From: Rhexocercosporidium sp. MPI-PUGE-AT-0058
Lineage: Eukaryota > Ascomycota > Leotiomycetes > Helotiales
Assembly: GCA_020746875.1 (NCBI GenBank)
Contig: JAGTJL010000001.1
Location: 930,001 to 994,000, forward strand
DNA: 64,000 nucleotides
Direction of reading: 5' to 3'
A model generated the notes under the pieces. It was not told the DNA's origin. It worked only from the letters and a program-made list of their open reading frames with translations, and did not search any database. Position numbers and translations under genes: made by a program. Shown piece after piece: positions 10,633 to 20,002 of the stretch; within the stretch, counting starts at the first letter, position 1, and the number at the start of each line of letters is the position of its first letter.

Positions 10633-12168
10633 ACGACACCTTCTCAATCTTCGACTTGGGCGCGTTCGGTGTTTTCTTCTGCAGGAGGGTTGTACGATGC
10701 TAAGGTTTTGGGTCAGGCTCTGACGTTAATTTGAGGGTGCGTTGGTGAAAGAATGACAGTGTAGGATGGAATGGCATGGGTGGCACGGGGGTGGGATGGG
10801 ACGAATATGGCTTGGCTTAGGATTCTGGGACGGGAGGAGTTCAGTTGAGCCTTTGTTTTACACTATGATATCCGGCGGACTTTGACTGGTTCGGATTCCA
10901 ACTCTGTTATTTATGGCGGGCGGGAGGGCGAGGCGACGCAAGCAAGGCAGGCAGGCGTATTTGTTGCTTGCAGGAGTGTTTGTGTGATTATTTGATTAAC
11001 CGATGGACGAACAAATGAAACGAACGAATTATCTACTCGAATCTTTCCCCGTGTTTTAACTTCTCCTGAATCCATAATGGAATACCCTCTCATCCTTACT
11101 TGATATGGTGCCTCTCCTCCTCCTTCCACCTCCCTCCTCTCAGTCCTCCTTACTCCCGTCCAACTCTTCCCCGCCTCTCCCCATTTCAGCTCGGGGATCG
11201 AAATACCTGAGGAGGTTTAAGAGTTGAGAGTTCCTTGCGTCACTTGCGTCACTTGCGTCACTTGCGTCGCTAAAGGAGAGTAGAAACCCCATTCCAATAT
11301 CTCTTACTTGTTTATTTGTCTGTGCAAAGCGGAACGAACGCCTGAGTTGCTCCTCTTTGTTTTTTTGGTTTTTTTGGGGGGGGGGGGGAATTTTGTCTTT
11401 TTGTCTTTTTGCGGAGCGAGAGATTCTTTGCGGGGCGAACGCTAAAATTTCCAGGTCAGGCAGAGGGATATATGAGGGTTGGGGAGTGTTGATGAGGAAT
11501 TGGAATGGTTGATTGGCTGTAACCGTACTGTACAGTACTGTGCTGTACTGTGCATTGTGTACATATGGATAGGGGTAGTGCGTTGTGGTTACTTAGTCGG
11601 TCGGGGTTGTGGCAAGATTCAAATCAAATGTGACGGGATGGTAGTCGCGGTATAGATAGGGAAGGAGGAAGAATATTCGGGGTTGAAGGATGACTTGGGA
11701 GCAAGGCCGAGTTTGCTTGACAAAGGCCAGGAAAGCTTCGTGTCTTGTACCTGATTGTCTAGATACAACATATCTCCACATTTGTATGCTCCCCTTCCAG
11801 TGCTGAAATTTTTGGCTGGCGTCGGGCAATTTTGTTTGTCAATGACTCGATTTCAGCGGCGGGCCAACGTCCGGACTCTTACCCCCCCCTCCCCCCAATC
11901 GCGACGGGGGATTTTAGATCGCTGAGACAATGAGCCTCAAAGGATGATACGTTCAGTACATTTCTGCGTATACGTTCTGTGGGCTCGATGACGATTGCCG
12001 TGCCCAGCGCGTCATAAGAAAGGTCAAGAAGATCTTGAGTTGAGTCAGCCAGAGCGAGACTACAGAGAAGCCGTTTCCGGTTGACTTACAGACTGACTGA
12101 GCAGTCCTCGATTCCTCAAATTCCCCCTCGGAATTATTCCTCGTACGTAATCTGTCCTCTCAAGAACT
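10633..12168. other. intergenic, convergent 3' flanks; no gene seen
   Basis: Contains the 3' flanks of the Ras GAP and HET genes. Visible features are a four-copy 9-bp repeat (11234-11269), a T/G homopolymer tract around 11361-11390, and a CTGTAC palindrome cluster at 11524-11552. No open frame here looks like a protein. Confidence 0.6.
11234..11269. repeat. four-copy 9-bp tandem repeat
   Basis: Four adjacent copies of CTTGCGTCA, the last ending CTTGCGTCG. TGCGTCA resembles a CRE/AP-1-like half-site, but its position downstream of one gene and far from other starts gives no regulatory assignment. Confidence 0.85.
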
Positions 12169-14422
12169 TCAAGTGAGTTCGAAGTCCCTCTCCTCAAACA
12201 TGCCCACTGCTTGCCCATTTATAAAGTCAGGAACGCAGACCTCGCCTAGAACCTTGAAGCAGCCCTCATACGCCGCATCAGGACGCAGTGCCAATAGCTT
12301 CGAACAGCCATACAATGCCACTATAACATCTCCTTCTTGACAGAAAGGGTAGCATTTCCCGAAAACGGGGCCATGTGGCAGCCGCGTACTTGGGGTACTG
12401 GACAATGTAGACGCGAGGCTCATTGAGAACAAAGCTTCACTAGAAAAAAGGGAAAGTATCCTTCCGACTTCGTCCTTGTTTGTTCCATCGGCTTGGGCTG
12501 GAGAAGTCAAGTGATGTATAAACTTTACTTCATCATTGGCAGCCAGGGCTGCGGGGCTGGCATGTTCGGCCATGGCTGCATATAGACCCTTCAGACGTCC
12601 TAGATTGTCATTTGAGGATGGAGTGCGAGAAGTCCTCGAAGAGTCAACTGCGATGGGTGCTTCTGTAGCAAAGCGTGCAAGAACCCCTATTCCGAGGCCG
12701 TCGGCAGGATTGAACATTGCCGGGTCGTGTGCGAGAAGTTTGCTGATCGTTCCAATATGTAAGCCTTTGCAAACTAAGACATTTTTATGTCTGGAGACCG
12801 AGAAGATAGCTTGTGTGTGGCCGCTGGGGTTGTATTCGATACTGGTACAAAGGCTCTCATGTTTTTCGTTTAGGCATCTGACTAAATTGCGAAAAAGTAA
12901 GCAATCGCATAGTGGCGGTCACCTCGAATTTTTTGCCTCATCTAGCCCAATCAAGCAAGCAAATCGATGTGTGAGGTGAAGAAGAGAATGTGCAAACTTA
13001 CAGTCTCGCACCCACGATGGAAGTGAGGACAAAGTGTGCTGACTCTTAGTGCACTGACACGAATACCTTGAAGGACTGATAATGAGAGAAAGGTCTCGGT
13101 CTCGGTTTAAAATCTGCAAAACAGAATTTAGATACACCGCATCGGCATCTAAGGTGTAGTCAACATGAATTCCGTAATCTTTGTTTCGACCGAGACCTAG
13201 AAGGCTGTATATCTTATCGCGTGGGTCACTACACTTGTATTCATGGAATGCCATCAAAATCGCCGAGAGAGTTGACTCTTCGTTGTAAAGGTACCGCGCT
13301 TGGATCGTTTGAAGTGAGGGTAGCCTGTGTAACTCTACCGTGGAAAAGACTATTCCCTTCTCCCACATCTTATTTTCAATAGCCTTGACATGGCGACTAA
13401 ACCATGTAAGTGAATTGGAGTTGATAGTGCGCAAGCCAACGTGGACCGCGCATTGCCGGCCGAGTATGAACTCTTGGACGATCCAGAGACGATGCCAGTA
13501 CGTGCTGTCGCATATCAACGATAACGTCTTCCAATGAGACCCCAGGTTCTGATCGAGTAGCAGTCTGCTAAACTCAATCTCAATTTCGGCATCGGTACTT
13601 CCGTGGTGCTTTGAATAGCACAACTCGACCATATTGACAAAGTCTTCGGTCTCAGGGAGTTGAAGACCAGTCCATGAGTGAACACACTGGGCGTTTTGAA
13701 AGAGCGAGCCCATCATCTGCACTTGCTGATTCCGTTCAACAACGTCCAGTTGATTGATGCACAGGGCATCCACCCCTTCGTATCTCACCGAATCAGTAAT
13801 GTTCTCGGAGGAAAAACCGGATAGAAACTTTGAGAGGGTTCAAATGACGGTGCAACTACGTCCAGCACTTACAAATAGGAATCTCATAAGTAAAATGAAT
13901 AGGCTGCTCTTTCTCCAGCTTTTCCCCAAACTCTCCAATGTCCGAATTCGGATGGCTCTTGAACCAATTCGCACCTCTCCTCAAATGCCACAACGCAACC
14001 CAAAGGTTCGGCGTGACCTCCACAGCCTGACCGTCCAAGAAGATGAAGCCACTAATCAACACCTTCCTCTTCCGCTTCACATCATCTGGATCCTCGAAGC
14101 TCTGACCAAGACTCTCGTCATCCCACGTATAGCTCAAGGCATGATACGTGGGTTTGTCCTCGAGGGACACATGGCTTAGGACACAGCTGATGGGGTCAGG
14201 ACCTAGAAGGAGAGAACCTGGCTGTTCGGGGAGGATGTGGAGAAGACGGATTTCTCGAGTAGAGGGGGAGAGGGGCTGGTAGATGTCTATCTTTGCGAGT
14301 TGGGTTTTGGATTTCTGGGAGGAGACTGAGGAGGCTTTGGTTGTTGGGACGGAGCGGGATGGGGAGGTGCGGCGGCCGAAACGCAGCTTGCGAAGGCGGG
14401 AGGTGATGTTTGAGTCTGTCAT
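12169..14422 (-). CDS. HET-domain (heterokaryon incompatibility-like) protein
   Basis: Three exons (14422-13873, 13775-13002, 12881-12169) give 678 codons. The splices restore HET signatures: 'YHALSYTWDDES' near residue 105, then intron 13776-13872 gives 'IPIWVDALCINQ' near 183-194, followed by 'ERNQQVQMMGSLFQNA' and 'LWIVQEF'. The second intron (12882-13001) joins 'LPSWVRDF' to 'CLNEKHESL'. The C-terminus ('LGEVCVPDFINGQAVG') matches the usual tail of fungal HET proteins. HET domains act in nonself recognition and cell death; the partner of this one is unknown. No NACHT, ankyrin or WD40 region is fused to it. The start at 14422 is chosen because it opens a Ser/basic leader just before the HET core; an upstream in-frame ATG at 14710 would add an unlikely extension. 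Confidence 0.85.
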
Positions 14423-14876
14423 GACTGGAAGTGATGATCTTGATGTTGGAGTGAGGTTTAGAACAGAAGCTGGGGAAGAGGGGCAGGCGGGAGTGAGGGG
14501 TGGTTGGCGATGCAGACCCTGGTCATGTGGCGACACGTGATGCTGCTGTGTTGCGTTTAATTGGGCAGCGACAACTTCTCCTGGCTGGCTGTTAGTGGAA
14601 CAATATAGCTTGGTATGTAATAGCACCAAGCCCATTTCCTCGGCGAGTAGAATCTGCGGAAACAAAGGAGCGAATACTTGACCACCCCACAAATCGGTTA
14701 ATTTTAACAAGGCTGCTTAGCAACAAGACAACATTTGAAAGCTGATTTAGAATTCTCATCTGAGCTCAGGCATGCTCTACTAGATACCTCAGGGTATCTC
14801 ATCCGAACGTCTTTGTCCTGCTATAGATCAAGAGTAAGCAAATGCACATAAATGACTTCCCTGTTTCGGACACAGC

Positions 14877-16073
14877 TTAGTTTTCTTCGTCCTGCGCTTG
14901 CTCCCCCTCGTCGTCAAATTGGGTATGCATCTCTCCACCCGTGATCAACTCCCTGGCATTCCTCCTAGCACTCCACACGATATTCTCTGTATTCCCTACT
15001 TCTCTGAGCTCCCCCTTGCCACCACCTCCGACAAGCTGGATGTCCGAATCACCACTAACATATCCCTTTGGCTTGTGATGCACAAACACAGGCGGCGTGA
15101 CACTATAACACCGCATTCCCAGTCTCTTCCTGTCCCTTCCCCATCGACACAGACCTGCCAACGCGTTGTCGAAAGGTCCCGCCAGATGATCGACACTTAA
15201 GTCGAACAACACCTTCCTAGCACCTTCGAGGCTCAGGGCGTAAGCAAACGTGCAGATAGGCCCTCCTGTGATATGTACCCAGCGTGTATGAGGACTTGCG
15301 GTAAAGTTTTGGAATCCACTGGTATGTGGTGGTGATGGAACTGTGGGATCTCCATGGATGGTGTATTTGGTGGCAAGTGAGACGTACTCGGGTGATTCTG
15401 CCTCTATGGAAGCATTTTCCTCGAGGTCTTCCGGAAACACTTCGCCGCAGTGTCCAAGCCAAATCAGATCCCAATCATCGCCGAACGGAGAGTTAGGCGT
15501 TCGTCGATTTGATCCCTGAAGGCTTTGTGCACCGTGTGCGATAAGCTGCAGTTGCGATTTTAGACGTACATCCCAATCCATGTCATCTTCCATAATCAGC
15601 GCAGTTGCAATCCCTTGCTCGACGATGCTGCGAATCTTGTTAGTAGTAGTCAGTGGTGATTACGAGTATACTCGCGTCCTTATCGCGTTCATATGCCCTC
15701 TCCAAGATCCCAAATTATTTTCCCACAGCTTGACCCGATCAACACCGAACGGCAGCGCCTTGTCTATCACCGTATTCCCATGCACGCCTTCTACCCAGTC
15801 GATCTTGAAACCAGTCAAACTGCTGATTAGCGCCAGAGCATCCCTCTTGTCGCTGCGCTCTGAAAGGCCTACTGCGAAAACCCGCTCGAAGCCCAAGGTA
15901 CCATTGATAGCGGGCACGACGTCCGCAGTCGTAGTCGTGATCCTGGTGCACGTGCTGATGACCTGGGATGGATACTCTTGTAATGAGTGCGATTTAGGGG
16001 TGTAGATGAGATATAAGACGAGTAGACTGAAGAAGAGGCCGATGCCGACTGGAAAGGTGCGTGGTTGTAGCAT
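14877..16073 (-). CDS. type II membrane glycosyltransferase, family GT25-like
   Basis: A short basic start is followed by one hydrophobic anchor ('FPVGIGLFFSLLVLYLIY', residues about 7-24), so a luminal Golgi/ER enzyme is likely. Then come GT25 features: 'FAVGLSERSDKRDAL', 'GSWRGHMNAIR' and 'ALIMEDDMDWD' (the acidic EDD motif, likely metal/nucleotide-sugar binding), and near the end 'HHKPKGYVSGDSDIQ'. GT25 enzymes include LPS galactosyltransferases and collagen glucosyltransferases; the donor and acceptor here cannot be told. The two exons (16073-15664 and 15627-14877) make 386 codons, but the intron would be only 36 bp, unusually short; its ends are uncertain. The gene lies tail-to-head behind the HET gene on the same strand, with no sign of shared function. 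Confidence 0.8.
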
Positions 16074-16661
16074 TGTAGGTCGACCTGGTAACGAGGAAGT
16101 GGAAAACGAGATCTTGCAGAGAGGTAAGAGACCAATCAATTGTGCTTTTCATTGGGCAATTAGATGATCCTGTGGTGCACATAAGTTATTGTGGAAAAGG
16201 GAAAACAGGAGAACCTGGGAGTTGAAAAAATTTGTCAGTTGAAGGGAACTGACGACAAGTCACACGAGCGCAACTGCCCTCTTTGCCTCGCTTCGAGGAT
16301 CGCCACCTCTTTGTGGACAATTCAAAAAACGACAAAAGTTGAAATAGTAGCACGCTGAGAAGCCAAATCACTGATTTAGATTGCCATGTTGGACAAATAT
16401 CCAAATTTTTGTGCTATGCTCGCTGTGCTGAAAATGATAGGGAATAACCACCCTCTGGTATCGCTCGCTGAATATCCAACGCCCATGTAAATGCCCAGGC
16501 TATACCTCACCGTAATGCTGATCCAGCAAACGCCCAACCAAGCCCATTCCAACGCTATGCATACCAATTCATCAGACAAATCCTTTGCCCATCCACAAAA
16601 ACGCCGGAATCAACAACAATGCCGCCATGCCAGATCGAGAACATCGCCTAGTGGCCCTTGT
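16074..16661. other. intergenic, no gene called
   Basis: Carries the promoter of the GT25 gene and the 3' flank of the NYN gene. Short minus-strand frames with hydrophobic runs (about 16376-16579) lack family features or a splice partner. Confidence 0.5.
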
Positions 16662-18194
16662 CTAATGCCCCAGGTCTGCAAGGTATTTAAACTTCTGGGT
16701 ATATACCGCAAACATTTCCTCCGCATAGTCGTCCAGATTGATGAATTTGAAATTGGATTCCCATCTGTGCAGAAACTCTTTCCGTCGATACTCGTGGCTC
16801 AAGCCTTGCGACCAAGCAACAACCTCCACTTTCCACCCCTTGCTCAGAGCTCTCTCTACATTCGTTAAGAAACCACCAGAGTATTCGGCTTCAGCTGCAT
16901 CTCCACTCGCAAGGACGATGGTCGAAGGAGTCTCGGTGTCCACCAGGGTCTCCAGAATTTTCATTTGTAATATTTCATCAACCGCTTGTTCTTGCATAGC
17001 AAGTCGTATTGATGCTGATTCGGATGCACTTGAATAGCCAGACGTGACATAGCCGGAACCAGTTCCGCGCTTCTTCTTTCTCGGTATAAAGTTTTGAGGT
17101 TTAGAAACTCGTTCCAGAATGTTCAGCTCGTAGTTGCATTTTACAGCATCGTCAATATGAACAGGCCGTTTGAACTGTTGGTTGTAAAGGCTGCTGATGG
17201 TGGAGCCTACAACTACACGTCTAGCCACTTTTCTACCTCTTTCTAGTATGAGGGCCAAAGAGTGAAACGCGAAAGGCGGTTGCTTGATGCGAGCCGCTTG
17301 TGAAATTTGTCGGTTAGCTTTCAACCTATTGAAGAACCCAATGATGATATTGGACAAGTCGACAAAGACATGGATTCCATTGGGATCTGTGGTTCCCAAT
17401 CGAGATAATGCTTTGGATATTTTGGTCTCCTGAGTGAAATGCTCGGCAAGCTTCCTGATGAGTTTAGCTTTCTGCTCTTTTGCTGTAAGTGTCAAGAATG
17501 GCTGAACAATCGACGGATCTAGGTATAGTTTCGGTATTGCAGGAGGGGGGCGTGAATTTGTTTCGAAGACTTTTACTGATGCTGGGATCAATGTAGGCTT
17601 CCTTGGTGAGACAATCGAGTGCTGAACGGCGGCAGCCTTAGAGAAGCTAGGGTCACATCCTGGGGAATTTTCTCCGTCATCGTCGGAGTCCGATTCTAGG
17701 TCACTGACATCAGAGTCGACAGGGAGGAATGGAGAACCAAGGGCAGTGTAAAATTCGTCGGTTGCAGCTTTGAGATAGGATCGATCCTCCTTTGGGACGC
17801 CTTTTGCCGGAACCTGGTCATGCCAACGTACTTCTTTGATTTTCGAGTCGGCGCCCGGCACAAGTTGTAGATCTTCCTCGTTGATTCCTGATGTGGGTAC
17901 CGTGGAGTGATCGGAGGATTTGAAGGACGTCGACGAGGAGGTAGAATCGGTTGAGAGCCGGCGTACTTCGGGAGGCGGTATGCCAATTGGTTTCCCACAG
18001 AATAGGAACAACCGGTCGAAGTCTCCCAAGCTTTTTGGCACATCGGCTTTAGGGTTGTATAAGGAGGGGTTTGGAACACCTGGTTGCGGGGTGGCGACTG
18101 ATGATTCTGACCCTGAGCCAAAAGCACGACTGAATTTGCGGGCCAATCTAAAGTTCCACTGGCCGTCGTCTTGATTATCTGAGTCCAACTGCAT
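16662..18194 (-). CDS. NYN-domain (PIN-like) predicted ribonuclease
   Basis: A single open frame of 510 codons. The first about 260 residues are Ser/Asp-rich and probably disordered. The folded part starts with 'IHVFVDLSNIIIGFFNRLK' near residue 270, the first acidic strand of NYN/limkain-b1-type nucleases, followed by 'RRVVVGSTISS'. A second acidic site 'VLASGDAAEAEYSGG' is near 425, and the C-terminal strand is 'GWKVEVVAWSQGLSHEYRR'. NYN domains share the PIN fold and usually cleave RNA; the substrate here is unknown. A basic loop with a Ser-rich stretch ('RKKKRGTGSGYVTSGYSSAS') interrupts the domain. A GTATGT donor (18330s) and GAGTAG acceptor upstream hint at a 5' exon, but the frame does not join, so the ATG at 18194 is kept. 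Confidence 0.75.
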   Translation of the reverse strand: MQLDSDNQDDGQWNFRLARKFSRAFGSGSESSVATPQPGVPNPSLYNPKADVPKSLGDFDRLFLFCGKPIGIPPPEVRRLSTDSTSSSTSFKSSDHSTVPTSGINEEDLQLVPGADSKIKEVRWHDQVPAKGVPKEDRSYLKAATDEFYTALGSPFLPVDSDVSDLESDSDDDGENSPGCDPSFSKAAAVQHSIVSPRKPTLIPASVKVFETNSRPPPAIPKLYLDPSIVQPFLTLTAKEQKAKLIRKLAEHFTQETKISKALSRLGTTDPNGIHVFVDLSNIIIGFFNRLKANRQISQAARIKQPPFAFHSLALILERGRKVARRVVVGSTISSLYNQQFKRPVHIDDAVKCNYELNILERVSKPQNFIPRKKKRGTGSGYVTSGYSSASESASIRLAMQEQAVDEILQMKILETLVDTETPSTIVLASGDAAEAEYSGGFLTNVERALSKGWKVEVVAWSQGLSHEYRRKEFLHRWESNFKFINLDDYAEEMFAVYTQKFKYLADLGH

Positions 18195-19239
18195 GTTTTG
18201 GGATCGGAGCCGGATTCGATTGAGGGGTTGGGGCGGTGTTGGGGGTGGGATGTTCGATTCTACTCCGGACAGGGAGGGTTAGCTCAGATTCCAGACTCTA
18301 TCTGCATAGCATATTGTCAAGGTCACATACGTCGTATTTTTAGCGATCTGCCGTTTAGGTAAAATTGCTGTATTCATGTTTAGGTTTGAGATCATAGATG
18401 TATAGAAGGTGATATGTTGAACTGGTTCAATCGATCAGAGTCAGACCTCAAGTAATGACGAAGACGAGTCCTCGGGCAAGGCTGAGCAAGCCGAGGCTAA
18501 ACTCGATTAGGTATAGCATGATCTGGAGAGTCATGTTGTTCTTCCTTCCTTGGCTTCCTCTCGAAACCCTCCTAATGAAAACAATAGTATATTCCATCAT
18601 GATTTTTACCTCATCTATGCCCTATCAATGTTTTCAGCAGACTGTTCTAGAGCCTAGGTAAACTTGAGAGTCGAAGAAGAAAGTCGCCTACTCAGTGGTC
18701 GGCGTTAGCTTGGTTTCATTGTTCACAACTCATGGCTCAGTCGAGCCCAAGGTTGCCAACGCTGGTACTGGGGAGACTTAGAAGAGTACAGAGTATCTCT
18801 GTTACATCAACATCGCAGTCGCTTCGGGCTAGCAGCGGCACATGGTCAGTTCATTCGTTCTGATGGTCTCGCGATCTACCTCCACGTCAATGGTGGATCT
18901 TCGCCTTTGAATGACTTTAGTCGATTTGAGCTTTTTGTACTCAAATAAATATCTAGCGCACATCTTTCATTCATGCAGAGAAACACTTTTTGGAAATAAC
19001 ATCTCAGTGATACACATCATGTCTTCCTCAAACCCTACCAATTAGGCAAAACGTCAGTTCCTGCAATTTCCTTGAAAATACCTCGCTCATCACTCGCAGA
19101 AACCAATGCTTCTTTAGAAGAGCGTATGACCTAGAATATTGGTGGATCTATTCAACCTGTCCAAGTAACTGAGCAGGAAAAGAAGGCTGTTGAAGAAAAC
19201 GACCATCATGGAACTCGAGGCTCGCTGTAAGTCCATGCG
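18195..19239. other. non-coding or decayed tract upstream of the methyltransferase
   Basis: Frames are short and broken by many stops, with no domain signal. The tract has an eroded look compared with the dense coding on both sides. It holds the NYN promoter on its left. No terminal repeats or transposase motifs could be found by eye. Confidence 0.4.
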
Positions 19240-19895
19240 TTACGAAGGAAATATTTTTGATAACTTAGTTATAGAGCGGAAAAGATTAGCAATGCATTGG
19301 ATTTTCCCGGTCTGAACAGGAAAATTTCTCCTGCCCAGAGTCGTAAGGGTTTGTAGGACGAAGCAAAGCGGCTCGATTGCCGAGAGTTCTTGAGTTTCAG
19401 TTTCATTTTCTGACAACTGCTCCGTGCGTCTATATTCCTCTACTTGGTATTGCAAGCTCTGTTCGAGAGACAAATCACCCGAAATATTTACCTCTTTGAG
19501 TGAGACATACGTGAAGATTAGCGTTCGCCCAGGAATGCGGGTGTGTTGCACCAAAAGCGGAACAGTCTTGCTCGCCCTGTGCATGTCTTCCAGACGCGGA
19601 CAATCAAATACTTCCGCAAACATCCGAATCTTGACAATGGCTAATGTAAAAGCGTTGATTAGTTGCACTGCGCTTTCTTTGTTGGTGCTTTCCAGATTTC
19701 ATATTGAAGCATGGAATATACGAGAAATTTAAATGTGCCAGAAGCCCAAGAACAGCAAATCTCGAAAATCGTTCCGGATCTTTCATGCTCATACACGTAT
19801 GGTTCACTTTTTTGAAAGCTCAAACGGTCTGGATAAGATTCAACTCGTATGCGGGCTGCGCAAAGGTTCTGCAGAAGCTGAGATGCCTTCAGCAA
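19240..19895 (-). pseudogene. possible BTB/POZ-like relic
   Basis: The frame 19668-19240 contains 'LAIVKIRMFAEVFDCPRLEDM', which recalls the helix after the BTB fold in small fungal BTB proteins ('L..LYVFADKYD.P.L'). Upstream on the same strand, 'KDPERFSRF' (about 19783) in another frame could be the preceding segment, but the pieces lie in different frames and no clean splice sites join them. It is either a degraded gene or a gene with introns not resolved here. Assignment is weak. Confidence 0.3.
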
Positions 19896-20002
19896 ATTTG
19901 GGTATGCTTCTTGACACTTCTAGCAAAGATGCTGCTGACGCTTCCCAGTGAAAAATAAACGGACGAGCAGTCGGCATAATACGCTACACAAGACTACAAC
20001 CA

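Noticed and set aside
12169..14710. Upstream start at 14710 for the HET gene
   Set aside because: The extra 96 residues are not protein-like and no splice or conserved motif supports them.
16376..16579. Hydrophobic minus-strand frame as a small membrane protein
   Set aside because: No conserved start context, no partner exon, and it overlaps another equally good frame.
18195..18440. Extra 5' exon for the NYN gene ('MNTAILPKRQIAKNT')
   Set aside because: Donor GTATGT and acceptor GAGTAG are good, but the joined reading frame does not match the downstream frame.
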